In this document: positions 30,695-40,379 of the stretch, one piece after another
How positions within the stretch are numbered: the stretch's first letter is position 1
How the letters are laid out: each line of letters begins with the position of its first letter
From: Arion vulgaris
Taxonomy: Eukaryota > Mollusca > Gastropoda > Stylommatophora > Arionidae
Reading direction: 5' to 3'
Assembly (NCBI GenBank): GCA_020796225.1
Contig: CM036755.1
Span: forward strand, 57,774,315 to 57,838,314
DNA: 64,000 nucleotides
Notes under the pieces: model-generated
Told to the model about the DNA's origin: nothing
Seen by the model: only the letters and a program-made list of their open reading frames with translations
The model's database searches: none
Made by a program: the position numbers and the translations under genes

Positions 30695-31340
30695 TAAGGA
30701 TGTTGTCCTTCCTTCTTTTCCTTCTTTTGTCCTTCTTTCTTTTCCTACTTTTGTCCTTCTTTCTTTTCTTTCTTTTGTCCTTCTCTGCATCTTTGCCGTT
30801 AGGAGTAGTAGGTTTAACTGATGATCGGTTTCCAGATAATGCACGCTCGGTCGCTTGATATGGTGTGGTATTGTGGAGATTTAAGATGTCTGTAACTCCA
30901 TCAACCCATCTTTTTTTTGGTCTGCCCTTCCTCTTGATGATTCCATTTTCATGTTGTTTTACTCGCCTGCAACTGATGTATTCGGGTTCATTCTGACCAA
31001 GTGGCCAAACCATTTGAGTCTCTGTTTTTCAATGAATCTAATAGCAGGTGTTGTTCCGACTGTTCTTCTAATTTCCTCATTTCTTATATGGTCTCTTCTT
31101 GTTTTATTTACTGTTTTCCTCAGGCATCTCATTTCATAGGTGGTAATTTTCCTTTCTTGTTCTTTAGTCAGTGCCTATGTTTGGCACTGGTAGCACAGTG
31201 TTGGTATAAAGATTGCATTTATAATATGTCTTTTAGTCTTTACTGGAATTGCTGGTTGTTTCAAAATTGGGGTAAGATGGTATATAATGTTGTTGGCTTG
31301 CTGGATGTTTCAAGATTGTGGTAAGTTGGTATATAAGGTT
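30695..31340 (-). pseudogene. LINE C-terminal half, family L7
   Basis: The minus-strand translation in order gives YNIIYHLTPILKQPAIPVK, FIPTLCYQCQT, ALTKEQERKITTYEMRCLRK, VNKTRRDHIRNEEIRRTVG, AIRFIEKQRLKWFGHLVRMN and GRPKKRWVDGVTDILNLHN. This is the region after the reverse transcriptase active site to near the ORF end. A pyrimidine-rich tandem of about 24 bp occupies 30700-30790 at the 3' end. It lies just upstream of exon e, antisense to the gene. Confidence 0.85.
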
Positions 31341-31423
31341 GTTGTCTTGCTGGATTCTAGTTTTGTCCTTCTTTACCACACAAAAAAAAAGTTTTGTGAT
31401 TGCTTATTTTCTGATATTTTCAG

Positions 31424-31489
31424 GTTTCTCAGCAACATATGAATTTATCAATAAAATACCTTCCAAAGAAGCCAAGTCCATTAAAAACG
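31424..31489 (+). CDS. CUB-domain protein, exon e (end of CUB 2 and linker)
   Basis: The acceptor tgatattttcag and donor gtatgt (31490) bound 66 nt in phase 1 to phase 1. The peptide GFSATYEFINKIPSKEAKSI plus KN starts with GFSATYEF, the last strand of the CUB fold, directly following NQKQ of exon d. The lysine- and serine-rich remainder is linker. The match of phase and domain position is the main support, since a 66-nt ORF alone would mean little. Confidence 0.9.
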
Positions 31490-31689
31490 GTATGTTGATA
31501 TATACATAAACCTATTCTACCTTTAGCTTAGTGACATTTGTCTACTAGAACTGTTGACATTTCACAAAATGGAACAAAATATGACAACAACTAGCAAAGC
31601 TCAGATATTGTTTGAAAATTATATAATGGTTCCTAATGATTATTTCATTCGTCGATGTACTTGGCAAATAAAATTATATTTTCGCTCCT

Positions 31690-32570
31690 AATTTTGCACT
31701 TCCCGGAAGTACAACACGGAGTCCACCTGTGAGTATGCTACGTGTGTCACAGACGTGTTTTGTATGGGATTAAGAGACTATATGGCCGAGGCACGCTCCT
31801 TTCAGACTTTCATAAAGGAAATGCTAAAACAGTTTGTTATTTGTATTGTGTGTGTTTGTTTGTTAACTAGAGGATTAAAGCCTCTTTAAGCCGAGGCACG
31901 ACTCTTTCAACCTAAGGCGAATCTTTATTGGTTTTTTTAGGGGCCCGTCACAGATGTGCCATACCAGGTGGGCTCCGTACAACGGAACGTGAAAACGTTT
32001 ATAAACTATCACGCCCCATCAATCCTTCGATCGATGGCACTCCTAGTTTTGTACAAGGGTAGCCATGTGACATTTAATGAAGGCTCTCAACCTTCGGCTT
32101 CGATCAAATGGGCACCAGTTCCGTAACACACGCTGATAACTTTGTGAACCCATATAATGAGCCACGTGACAGATATCAAGCGATACAGATACCACACTTT
32201 GATCTTAGCCAAAAGGCCGAGGATTAAAGCCTCTTTACGCCGAGGCACGACGCTTTCAACCTAAGGCGAACCTTTTATTGGTTATATCAGAGCGTGTAGG
32301 CCAACAATCATGAAAAATAAGAATTAACTCCTTTCTGTTTGTTTGTTTGTTTAGTAGGGGATTAAAGCCTCTTTAAACCGAGGCACGCCCCTTTCTTTCA
32401 ACCTAAGGCGAACCTTTTATTGGTTATATCAGAGCGTGTAGGCCAACAAACATGAAAAATAAGAATTAACTCCTTTCGGAGAATCAACTCCTTTCGGAGA
32501 ATCCAAGAATAATGAACTCCTTTCTGGGAATCCAGTAGTTAAGTTAATGTACGTACATACGACCTTCCGC
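31690..32570. repeat. Cluster of dispersed blocks around a U2-like fragment
   Basis: A block with ggattaaagcctctttaa, ccgaggcacg and caacctaaggcgaa occurs at about 31872, 32221 and 32353. The last two copies also share ttattggttatatcagagcg, tgtaggccaaca and aagaattaactcctttc, giving a tandem of about 133 bp. At 32475-32540 an actcctttcggagaatc unit is repeated. No coding potential is seen. The structure suggests a non-autonomous element with internal duplications. Confidence 0.7.
32140..32221 (-). ncRNA. U2 snRNA-like 5' fragment (probable pseudogene)
   Basis: On the minus strand the sequence begins ctcggccttttggctaagat, then caaagtgtggtatctg, gcttgatatctg and cacgtgg. It follows the 5' third of U2 snRNA (stem I end, branch-point-binding region, stem II). 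The branch-pairing GTAGTA is changed to GTGGTA, a few bases between TATCTG and the next stem are missing, and similarity fades after about 82 nt. It joins the dispersed block at 32221. It is therefore a relic or the head of a U2-derived SINE, not a working gene. Confidence 0.75.
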
Positions 32571-32878
32571 CCGAGTTCAAGTTTTGAGACTACCCTTTAA
32601 AAAAAATTAGGCGCTCTCTCTATTCAGTGACTTATCGGGAGGGTTGGGAAGTATGAGAGGGAGTGGGGGAAGGGGAATCCTTATGTACGTAAGTAAGCCC
32701 TGAGTGCCACATCTTTTTGAAAAGCTAGTTACTCGGAACTAGTTTTTGTTTATGAGAGTTGTACTCTCCCTTTGAAAGTGATGTTACGGCACAACTTACT
32801 TCCCTGGTATCATTTACCAGTTTTCATATTCTCTTGCATATTATTGTTTAGTATTTATTGTGTTATGTCTATTTTCAG

Positions 32879-32905
32879 ATTCTGCAATGCCAACCACTTC
32901 ATCAC
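32879..32905 (+). CDS. CUB-domain protein, candidate 27-nt microexon f
   Basis: A good acceptor (tctattttcag) and donor (gtaagt at 32906) flank 27 nt. In phase 1 it encodes DSAMPTTSS, and phase 1 is kept at both ends, so it can be skipped without a frame change. A short Ser/Thr/Pro segment fits a juxtamembrane stalk after the CUB domains. Support rests on splice signals and phase only, so confidence is lower than for exons a-e. No further exon is recognised downstream. Confidence 0.6.
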
Positions 32906-33000
32906 GTAAGTTATCTTTATTTACGTTATCTATGACATCATCCACTTATGTTCAACACTTTTTTTATCTGCTCGAATTTTTAACTTACATTATATATCCT

Positions 33001-33180
33001 TCATAGTTCTACAGAACATATAGACGACTTTTTAACTTACATTATACATCCCTCATAGTTCTACAGAACATATATACGACTTTTTAACTTACATTATACA
33101 TCCCTCATAGTTCTACAGAACATATAGACGACTGTTTAACTTACATTATACATCCCTCATAGTTCTACAGAACATATAGG
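33001..33180. repeat. 52-bp tandem repeat, about 3.5 copies
   Basis: Units contain tcatagttctacagaacata and gactttttaacttacattat. It starts about 95 bp after the microexon donor. Confidence 0.95.
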
Positions 33181-33494
33181 AAAACTCTCAGATCATCATC
33201 ATAATCAAGCTCCATTAAGGGAACAGTTCTAGCAGAGAGTGGTGCATTTAGTACATAAATCATTAAAAATGCAATTTTTATGATTTTGTTCCCAGATTTT
33301 CACATATACTTAACAAATCAATAAGCTATCTTCAACAGTAATTGTTATCTCTGTGGTTCATTGTATACAAGAAGGTACATGAGAAGAATTTTGACACAAA
33401 CAATTATATTAAACATGTGCAAAGTACAGGTGTCACTTATAACGCATTTTTTGTTGTGGAAATGATAGTCAAATTCATTCAAAATTAAACAACA

Positions 33495-33985
33495 TTCACA
33501 CAGATTGTGTGAGTTTTGCAAATAGTAAGGAAAATAGTATATCTTTAACAGATTGTGTGAGTGTTGCAAATAGTCAGGAAAATAGTATATCTTTAAAAGA
33601 TTGTGTGAGTTGTGTAAATAGTCAGGAAAATAGTATATCTTTAAAAGATTGTGTGAGTGTTGCAAATAGTCAGGAAAATAGTATATCTTTAACAGATTGT
33701 GTGAGTGTTGCAAATAGTCAGGAAAATAGTATATCTTTAAAAGATTGTGTGAGTTGTATAAATAGTCAGGAAAATAGTATATCTTTAAAAGATTGTGTGA
33801 GTGTTGCAAATAGTCAGGAAAATAGTATATCTTTAACAGATTGTGTGAGTTTTGCAAATAGTAAGGAAAATAGTATATCTTTAACAGATTGTGTGAGTTT
33901 TGCAAATAGTAAGGAAAATAGTATATCTTTAAAAGATTGTGTGAGTTGTGTAAATAGTCAGGAAAATAGTATACCTTTAAAAGAT
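33495..33985. repeat. 48-bp minisatellite, 10 copies
   Basis: The unit is gattgtgtgagtgttgcaaa, tagtcaggaaaatagtatat, ctttaaaa. Variants at three places (acag/aaag, gttgca/tgtgta, caggaa/aaggaa) recur in mixed combinations. A 162-residue frame is open on the plus strand and a 186-residue frame on the minus strand. Both follow from a 48-bp unit without stops, and I do not call either a protein. Confidence 0.97.
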
Positions 33986-34149
33986 GTTATTTCTTGACCA
34001 CCTAACATTGATCTTTTTTCTTGTTTTAAAATTGTCTAATGCGAAAAAATATCAAAATGAATGTAATTAAGAAATTGGAATTCCCATAGTATACGCTATA
34101 GATATTTCTAATGTAAATATACATGCAAAATTACATGCTGATTAGTTAA

Positions 34150-34833
34150 TATTTGACAAAGATATCATGTAACACAAACTCGACAGACAACATCGTATTA
34201 AATGGCCAAACACTGGAGAAAATTGAACATTTTACATATTTGGGTAGTAAAGTGTCCAACAACGGAGACACGATGAACGAAATAAACTCTCGTATTGATA
34301 TAGCAGCTAGTGCCTTCACTAAATTAACGAATATCTGGCAATCTCAAGACTTTAGTAAATGTTCAAAAGTTAAATTGTTTAGGTCATGTATGATTCCTGT
34401 ACTGACCTACGGTTGTGAAAGTTGGAAATCAACAAAGAAAATTGATACGAAACTGGACAGCTTTGAGAATAAATGTCTCCGAAAATTATTAAAAGTAAAA
34501 TGGAGTGATTTCGTTTCTAACAACGCAGTGAGAGATAGAACACAGCAACAACCTGTATCAAATATTATAAGGAAACGAAGGTGGAAATATTTAGGTCATG
34601 TTCTTAGATCAGACGAAAAGAGACTAAATCGACAAGTCCTTATGTGGTCACCAGTTGGGAAAAGAAAACATGGAAGACCAAAGACCACTCTTCGAAGAAC
34701 CATCCAACAAGAAAGTAAGCTATTGGGATGTAAAACCATACAAGATCTCTAACTGCTAGCAAAGAACCGCATCACATGGAGATCTAAAACCTCTGCCCTA
34801 TGGGCCGCCTTTGGCACGAAAGGAACAAACTAA
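34150..34833 (+). pseudogene. LINE C-terminal fragment, family L4, with one late stop
   Basis: A nearly intact frame encodes about 220 residues: LEKIEHFTYLGSKVSNNG, EINSRIDIAASAFTKLTNIW, IPVLTYGCESWKSTKK, KCLRKLLKVKWSDFVSNN, IRKRRWKYLGHVLRSDEKR and GKRKHGRPKTTLRRT. All are canonical blocks downstream of the LINE reverse-transcriptase core. A TAA at 34750-34752 interrupts an otherwise continuing frame, LLAKNRITWRSKTSALWAAF, which ends at 34833. The polymerase core itself is absent, so the copy is truncated and inactive. It is the least decayed LINE in the window. Confidence 0.9.
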
Positions 34834-35404
34834 CTAATCATGTAAACATTATCATGAAATGTTGATTTTCGAACAAAACTGAAATGCATTCATGCAAAGA
34901 AGATTTTATTATCTTTGAGGCATCATAACTGGAAAACTATTTCACCAATTCTAAATATTTAAAAAGAAATGTGTTCACAATTCGTTAACCTTTCTTCTTC
35001 TTCTTCTCTCAGCCAATTCGACAGCCAATTTTAGCATTCTTTTTGTGATATATAATTAATCTTTGACAAGAACGGCTTTTTACGTTGTGCGATTATGTGC
35101 CCATGGTGACTAGGTCTTCCCACCCGATTTCAGCCAGCTGTTTATTTACTAGGGTAACTTGTCCTAGAACGATCCGTTGTGTTGTATATTTTAGCTTAGA
35201 TCTACGCCTTTACGATCATCTTTTTACCGTATATTTGGACTTTGTGACTACGTGACGCAAGACCTAATGTCTCCTAAGACAAAGAGGCCAATGAATGATC
35301 TACAACAAACAATGAATCTACACTGAGCGCCCTTTCTGACTGTGAGGTCGTTCAAGTTTAGAAACAATCCCCAGTATTTTTGGAGCACATAATATTGACC
35401 TGGG
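34834..35404. other. Spacer with dispersed SINE-type block
   Basis: Positions 35000-35165 contain a (CTT)n stretch and a block (gtttatttactagggtaact) shared with 5920-5945. Nothing coding is recognised. Confidence 0.45.
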
Positions 35405-36290
35405 ACGACGTCTTACTCGTATAAAACACCGTGCGATGTGTCGGCCTTCGCCAATGTTTCGATTTGGACAGCCTGTTAAATCTTTACATTTTCGGCCTTA
35501 CTTTTCTGATCACTTAGAGTTTATTGAGGAGTTGGAACTTTCTCAGCCTTTTCGAGGCGCGTGTGGGCACTTGGCAATTTGCAGTTTAATCTCTGCATTT
35601 TCCCTGGCCCCAGGAAACACTAGACTGGGGCTACGTACAAATAAAGAGGAGGGTCGTTTCATTAAGCGTTAGCAACGCATCTGAAATTTTGCGCTCGTTA
35701 ACATCACCCACCTCAATTCTTCCGGGTATGTTAGTTGTAAATGCAACAGTACCTTGCCGGTTGTCTCAGGGACGGCTGTTTCGTTAGGTACTAAAGCACA
35801 ACTTTAGGATTTGTGCTTGGCCAACATTACCCAGTAAATGTATCTGCGTTAAGCCTTTGATACGGAGTTTACCACAATCGTTCCGTATGTCGACACGATA
35901 CGTTACAGCGTTTTCAGAGACACTTGCCGAGACTGTTGATTCGTTACGAATCGTTCTAATTTATTCTTGCCCCACAGCAGACAATTTGTTTGCGGGTCTT
36001 TACTCCGGGGGAGTTAGCATTCGTTCACTGACGACTCGTACACTGCTGTTTTCTTACGTTTTGAGCAACTTTTTGGGCAATTTTGTATCGGACATGCGGC
36101 CAGGAGATTCGTGCATTTTGTTCGTAAATTTTGGACCTGCTTTGCTTTTCCGTGCTTGCACTACTACCACTACCTGTAGCTCTCCCCGGATCCTACCCGC
36201 TTAGCCAGACAGGAACCGTTGTCTGTTACCAGGGTCACCACGTGGAGGTGGGATAGGGTCTTGATTAGTGCCAGCTCATTAATCTTGGCG
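35405..36290. repeat. GC-richer dispersed unit, copy 1 of a diverged pair
   Basis: This unit shares a long colinear series of blocks with 36487-37440: acgtcttactcgtataaaac, tatcggccttcgccaatgtt-like, gtggcaatttgcag, tttgcgctcg, gtaccttgcc, gacatgcggccaggagat, ccgtgcttgcactactacca and ttagccagac. Similarity is roughly 70-80% by eye with many indels. Its composition differs clearly from the AT-rich surroundings. No convincing protein is visible in any frame. Confidence 0.75.
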
Positions 36291-36486
36291 CGACGTTGTC
36301 GCCATGCGCCTTTGACCCCCGTTAACCCGTTAGATATCACGTACGTTGTGAAATTTAAGAATTGCATTTTTTTTTCGGTATCTCCTGCTAGAACTGCCAT
36401 TGTTTAACGGCTCATAACTCCATATTTCCATTTGTTTCTATCTGTTTTCTAAGTGTTTTCTTTGTGAAATATTTCTCGGGGCTTAT

Positions 36487-37440
36487 AAGCTTGTCCTCGG
36501 ACGGCGTCTTACTCGTATAAAACACCGTGTAACGTATCGGCCTTCGCCAATGTTCGAACCCGGACTTTCTGTCTGATCCGTACATTGTCGACCTTGCTCT
36601 ACCGTTCATTTTTGAGTTTGCTCCGGAGAAGGAACATTCTCAGCCGCCTTTTCTAGACGCGCGTTGGCACGTGGCAATTTGCAGCTAACCTCGAAAGACA
36701 CCGGCCTGGGGCCGAGCACAGACAATGTAGAGGGTCGTTTCAGTCTGCGCTATCAACACAACTGAGGATTTTGCGCTCGCCACCATCACCCGCCCCAGTT
36801 ATTCCGGGGATGTTTGTTACGACTACAATCGTACCTTGCCCGGTTGCCCAAAGGCTGGCATTTCCGTTAGGTATCACCCACCTCAGTTCTACCGGGGATG
36901 TTAATTGTTATCGCACAGTACCTTGCACGGTTTTCCCAGGGAGGGTAGTTTCGTTAAGCACTAAAACGCGACTTGTTCTTTTGCGCTCGGCAAACCTTGC
37001 CCAGTACATGTGTCTGCACCAGGCCACCGATACGGAGTCAGCTGCAATCTTCACTCGTACCAACACAAGGGTAGACTTTCCTTCGTTACGTGTCTGACTT
37101 TTTATTCTTGCCGACGGGCTGGAAATGTTTGCCCCCTCCTCAAGGCTTCGAGCTTCGCCCTACGTGGGCACACGTTTCGTCACTGAATGCACCTCTCATC
37201 CTTTCATTTATGTCATAGACGTTTCGCTGCTGTTTCTTTACGTTCGGGAACTTGGGCAATATCTTGTTGGACATCGGCCAGGAGATATGTGAATTTTGTT
37301 AGTATGGACCTGTATTGCATTTCCGTACTTGCACTGCTACCACTACCAGTAGTTCCTCCCTGATACCTGCCCCCCTTAGCCAGACCGGAACCTGAGTCTG
37401 TTTCTAGGGTCACCGCGTGGTGGTTGTGGCAGGGTCTTGG
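36487..37440. repeat. GC-richer dispersed unit, copy 2, abutting rDNA
   Basis: Copy 2 of the unit at 35405. It contains an extra internal duplication of the tattccggggatgttt/ctaccggggatgttaattg block (about 36795-36880 and 36885-36960). Its right end continues directly into the 18S-like fragment at 37462. The pair could be a transposon landed in rDNA, an rDNA spacer, or a strongly diverged part of rRNA. I cannot decide among these. Confidence 0.7.
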
Positions 37441-37461
37441 TTAGTGCGCCACCTCGCCAAC

Positions 37462-37636
37462 CCTGGCTCATGTTACCACAATGACCTCATGAGCCTTAAG
37501 GAACCTCGTGTCATCTATTGAACCTCGACTGATTTAATGAACCATTCGCGGTTTCACCGAGAGACAGTGTGAACTTAGACATGCATGGCTTAATCTTTGA
37601 GACAAGCATATGACTACTGGCAGGATCAACCAGATA
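37462..37636 (-). rRNA. 5' end of 18S rRNA, partial
   Basis: Read on the minus strand from 37636: tctggttgatcctgccagta, gtcatatgcttgtctcaaag, attaagccatgcatgtctaa, then gaaaccgcgaatggttcatt and aaatcagtcgaggttc. This is the universal eukaryotic 18S start. After about 120 nt the match weakens (aatagatgacacgagg). It can be followed to a ttgtggtaa motif near 37465 and is then lost. The fragment lacks more than 90% of the gene, so it is a relic or an insertion-disrupted copy. Confidence 0.9.
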
Positions 37637-38165
37637 GCTGTCATGGACGTGACTGGACCGACAATGCTCGGGGTAGGGAGACAGCGCTCTGTGCAGAGCG
37701 GATCCCGACGTCCCCGGCGAAAATTAGAAATTGAAGCGAAACGACCGAGCGCTCGCTTCCCACCGTTTTGCCTGCAAGACTGCGCCTCGCCAAGCAAAGA
37801 ACGACACCATGTTTCTACCTGCAGACCCACAAGCTCGTTGCGAGAGCCGGGCCTTTTAACGAGACCACCGTCGATCGTTTAAAATTTTATACTGACTGTA
37901 TCACATCGCGACCGAGAAACTTCGATATACGGACACACACACCACCAATAAGACCACGCGCGCGAGCGAGCGAGTCTTAATAGCAGACGCTACCTTGCCC
38001 CTTATTCGCTGGGAGCCTCGTTCGCGTGAAGAAGCGAAGAGGCACACGCAGCCGTTAGAGACTATGCACGCAATTGGTTATCGACACTGGGGAACCGCGT
38101 TCGTTTACTGGCTCGCCCGTCCGGTTATTTTCAAAACGAGGAGGCACAGTTTGCAGACGCACAAC
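37637..38165 (-). other. rDNA external transcribed spacer-like region
   Basis: Lying immediately upstream of the 18S start on the minus strand, this GC-rich stretch (for example cgatcccgacgtccccggcg-like and acgcgcgcgagcgagcgagt) has the position and composition of 5' ETS. It ends sharply near 38165, where AT-rich DNA with a 42-bp tandem repeat begins. No coding sequence is seen. Confidence 0.6.
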
Positions 38166-38184
38166 CCAGATAATATGTGATATA

Positions 38185-38592
38185 TTAGCTCTTGACAACT
38201 TGTATGGGTTTTCAATGTCTCATATACTATTTCTTGACAACTTGTATGGGTTTTCAATGTCTCATATACTATTTCTTGACAACTTGTATATTGAATGTGC
38301 TCTCATCTATGTGAAGCGAGTTTAATTAAGTCAATGAAATACAATGCCAGACAGTGTCATCTTCGTGGTAGAGATAGAAGATATAGTAATCAACTTCTCA
38401 TGGGTACGGTGAGCAAATGGATTTTGGGATGGCTGCTGCAGCGGAGGACAGAGCACGAACGGGAATGCCAAATGTGCCATGACGTCGATCACATAACATA
38501 ACATAACATAACATAACATAACATAACATACAACTTGTATATTTGAGTGTGCTCATCTATGTGAAGCGAGAGTAATGAAGTCAGTGAAATAA
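38185..38592. repeat. 42-bp repeat array split by an insert
   Basis: Units with cttgacaacttgtatgggtt and ttcaatgtctcatatactat occur at 38190-38280. The last unit continues ttgaatgtgctctcatctat, gtgaagcgag to 38342. The same roughly 60-bp sequence reappears, diverged, at 38531-38592. Between the two lies a 190-bp insert. Confidence 0.85.
38341..38530 (+). mobile_element. 190-bp insert with (ACATA)n tail
   Basis: The insert lies between two copies of a 60-bp sequence and ends in eight or so acata pentamers (38490-38530), the kind of simple-sequence tail seen on retroposons. The body (cagtgtcatcttcgtggtag, gggatggctgctgcagcgga) has no family I recognise. Confidence 0.5.
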
Positions 38593-38799
38593 AAAAAAAT
38601 ATTTTCTGACACTTTCAATAAAGGAATATGTGTTTTTTTTACTTCCTGGCAACTTGTTAATTAACTCGATCAATGCATGGCACATGTTTCAATGCGATTG
38701 TATAGCCATGAATCTCTAGCATTTACACTTATTTATCTGAGATGTAAATGCAGAATATAAAATGCTGTACGTCTTTGCAGCACGCCAAGTCTTGAAGAA

Positions 38800-39045
38800 T
38801 ATTGCGTACAATCTACAGCCAGTGGGTTCGAGTCGGACCGCGCCATTCTGTTCGCGAGTGCAGTTTTTTCAGAGACCCTTGGATTGTTGCTAGAGCTACG
38901 GAGTTCGTGCTTTATGCAATACTCTCGGCAGTTGGCGTGCCATTTCTGCGGAGAGGTACCAAGCCGTATGGGGTAAAACCCGGTGCAATGAAGTCAATCC
39001 TTCAGCTTTTAAACCCTTTATACAGCCCTCCACTAAAATGAACAG
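38800..39045 (+). mobile_element. tRNA-derived SINE, family A, 5'-truncated
   Basis: It starts around the box-B region (agtgggttcgagtcggaccg) and continues gcgccattctgttcgcgagt, attgttgctagagctacgg, actctcggcagttggcgtgc, catttctgcggagaggtacc and ggtgcaatgaagtcaatcc. This is the best match to the copies at 13800 and 16536. Confidence 0.8.
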
Positions 39046-39328
39046 GGCTGTGCTGTGCTATGATACAGAGAGGCGGCCGCATCAGGCGGGGCCGTAAGGG
39101 AGCGGAATAAGCAAAATCAAAATACAATTTGAACCATTCAATAATTAAAAATCTTAACGCAACGCTTTTCTATATTGTTCTATGTTATTCCGATATTAAT
39201 GTATACAATTTAGTATTCATACATTTTGTGCGGTTTTTAAAATATCACAATCGATGTTTATTTTCAAAGAAAAACATTTAGGAGCGGAATTTCGAAGATT
39301 TGTTTTATACTGAGAAAATATACCGCAC
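39046..39328. other. Unassigned spacer
   Basis: A short GC-rich stretch (gaggcggccgcatcaggcgg) at 39069 stands out in AT-rich DNA. Nothing else was recognised. Confidence 0.4.
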
Positions 39329-39862
39329 GACCCTGCTCTCAAGCTCTAGCAACATGGCATGTCTCAACCGCACGGCACTGCTCCCAAGCTCTAGCAACAT
39401 GGCACTGCTCCCAAGCTCTAGCAACATGGCATATCTCAACCGCACGACCCTGCTCCCAAGCTCTAGCAACATGGCATGTCTCAACCGCACGGCACTGCTC
39501 CCAAGCTCTAGCAACATGGCACTGCTCCCAAGCTCTAGCAACATGGCATATCTCAACCGCACGACCCTGCTCCCAAGCTCTAGTAACATGGCACTGCTCC
39601 CAAGCTCTAGCAACATGGCATATCTCAACCGCACGACCCTGCTCCCAAGCTCTAGTAACATGGCACTGCTCCCAAGCTCTAGCAACATGGCATGTCTCAA
39701 TCGCACGGCCCTGCTCCCAAGCTCTAGCAACATGGCATGTCTCAACCGCACGTCCCTGTTCCCAAGCTCTAGTAACATGGCATGTCTCAACCGCACGGCC
39801 CTGCTCCCAAACTCTAGCAACATGGCATGTCTCAACCGCACGGCACTGCTCCCAAGCTCTTT
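39329..39862. repeat. 45-bp minisatellite with 27-bp short units
   Basis: Full units are ctgctcccaagctctagcaa, catggcatgtctcaaccgca, cgacc. Units lacking the last 18 bp (27 bp) alternate with full ones in a recurring full-short order. Both lengths are divisible by three, so frames of 189 (+) and 198 (-) codons stay open. Neither has any other gene feature. Confidence 0.97.
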
Positions 39863-39924
39863 GGAATAAAATTTGCCGGGCAGCGGTTTTCCAGCCTGCA
39901 CTACTTGATTTTAAACTGTCTCAA

Positions 39925-40110
39925 CTTGAACACTGGACCTACGTTTTATCGTCCGTCTCCGATAAGGAAAGGAACTTGGTCTCACCTGCACTGAGACCAG
40001 GGATCTCTGAAAAAATAACCCAATGGCTAGTCTAGGGAACGAACTGAGAACTTTTGGACGAGAAGTGACCACCTAACCCCTACGACACATAAAACACTCC
40101 ACAGCCACCG
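39925..40110 (-). mobile_element. tRNA-derived SINE, family D
   Basis: Minus-strand head gtcgtaggggttaggtgg (box-A-like) and tctcagttcgttccctag (box-B-like), then the body aggtgagaccaagttcc and atcggagacggacgataaaa, cgtaggtcc. The same body is at 42305-42490. Confidence 0.65.
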
Positions 40111-40379
40111 CGCCCCCCCCCCCCTCACTCGCAGCTTACCAGTGTAACGATAAATTCACATTAGACATGGCAGTAACTGACTGTTTCAAAATTAAAGATA
40201 AGAAGTTTGCACTGACACTGGACAGTTTCAATCAATGTAGATCGAAGAATTACCATGCATGACAGATCAGTATGAAAAGGAATTTATATTTCGAGTATAC
40301 TAAACGTTTTCAAATAAATTTACACTCTGCGATCACAGAATGGTCTCAATAAGTGTTTCTTGCTGTACATTTCTCTTTC
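40111..40379. other. Unassigned spacer
   Basis: A poly-C tract at about 40113-40124 and AT-rich sequence. No gene recognised. Confidence 0.4.

Noticed and set aside
34153..34752. 199-residue protein as a host gene
   Set aside because: Its blocks (YLGSKVS, LTYGCESW, WKYLGHVLR, GRPKTTLRRT) are standard LINE C-terminal sequence, and a TAA interrupts the tail.
35405..37440. The two GC-rich units as LTRs of a retrotransposon
   Set aside because: Only about 200 bp separates them, there is no primer-binding site or gag-pol, and they differ too much.
39300..39901. Open frames of 189 and 198 codons on opposite strands
   Set aside because: The repeat lengths 45 and 27 are multiples of three, so frames stay open by structure. 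Both strands are equally open.
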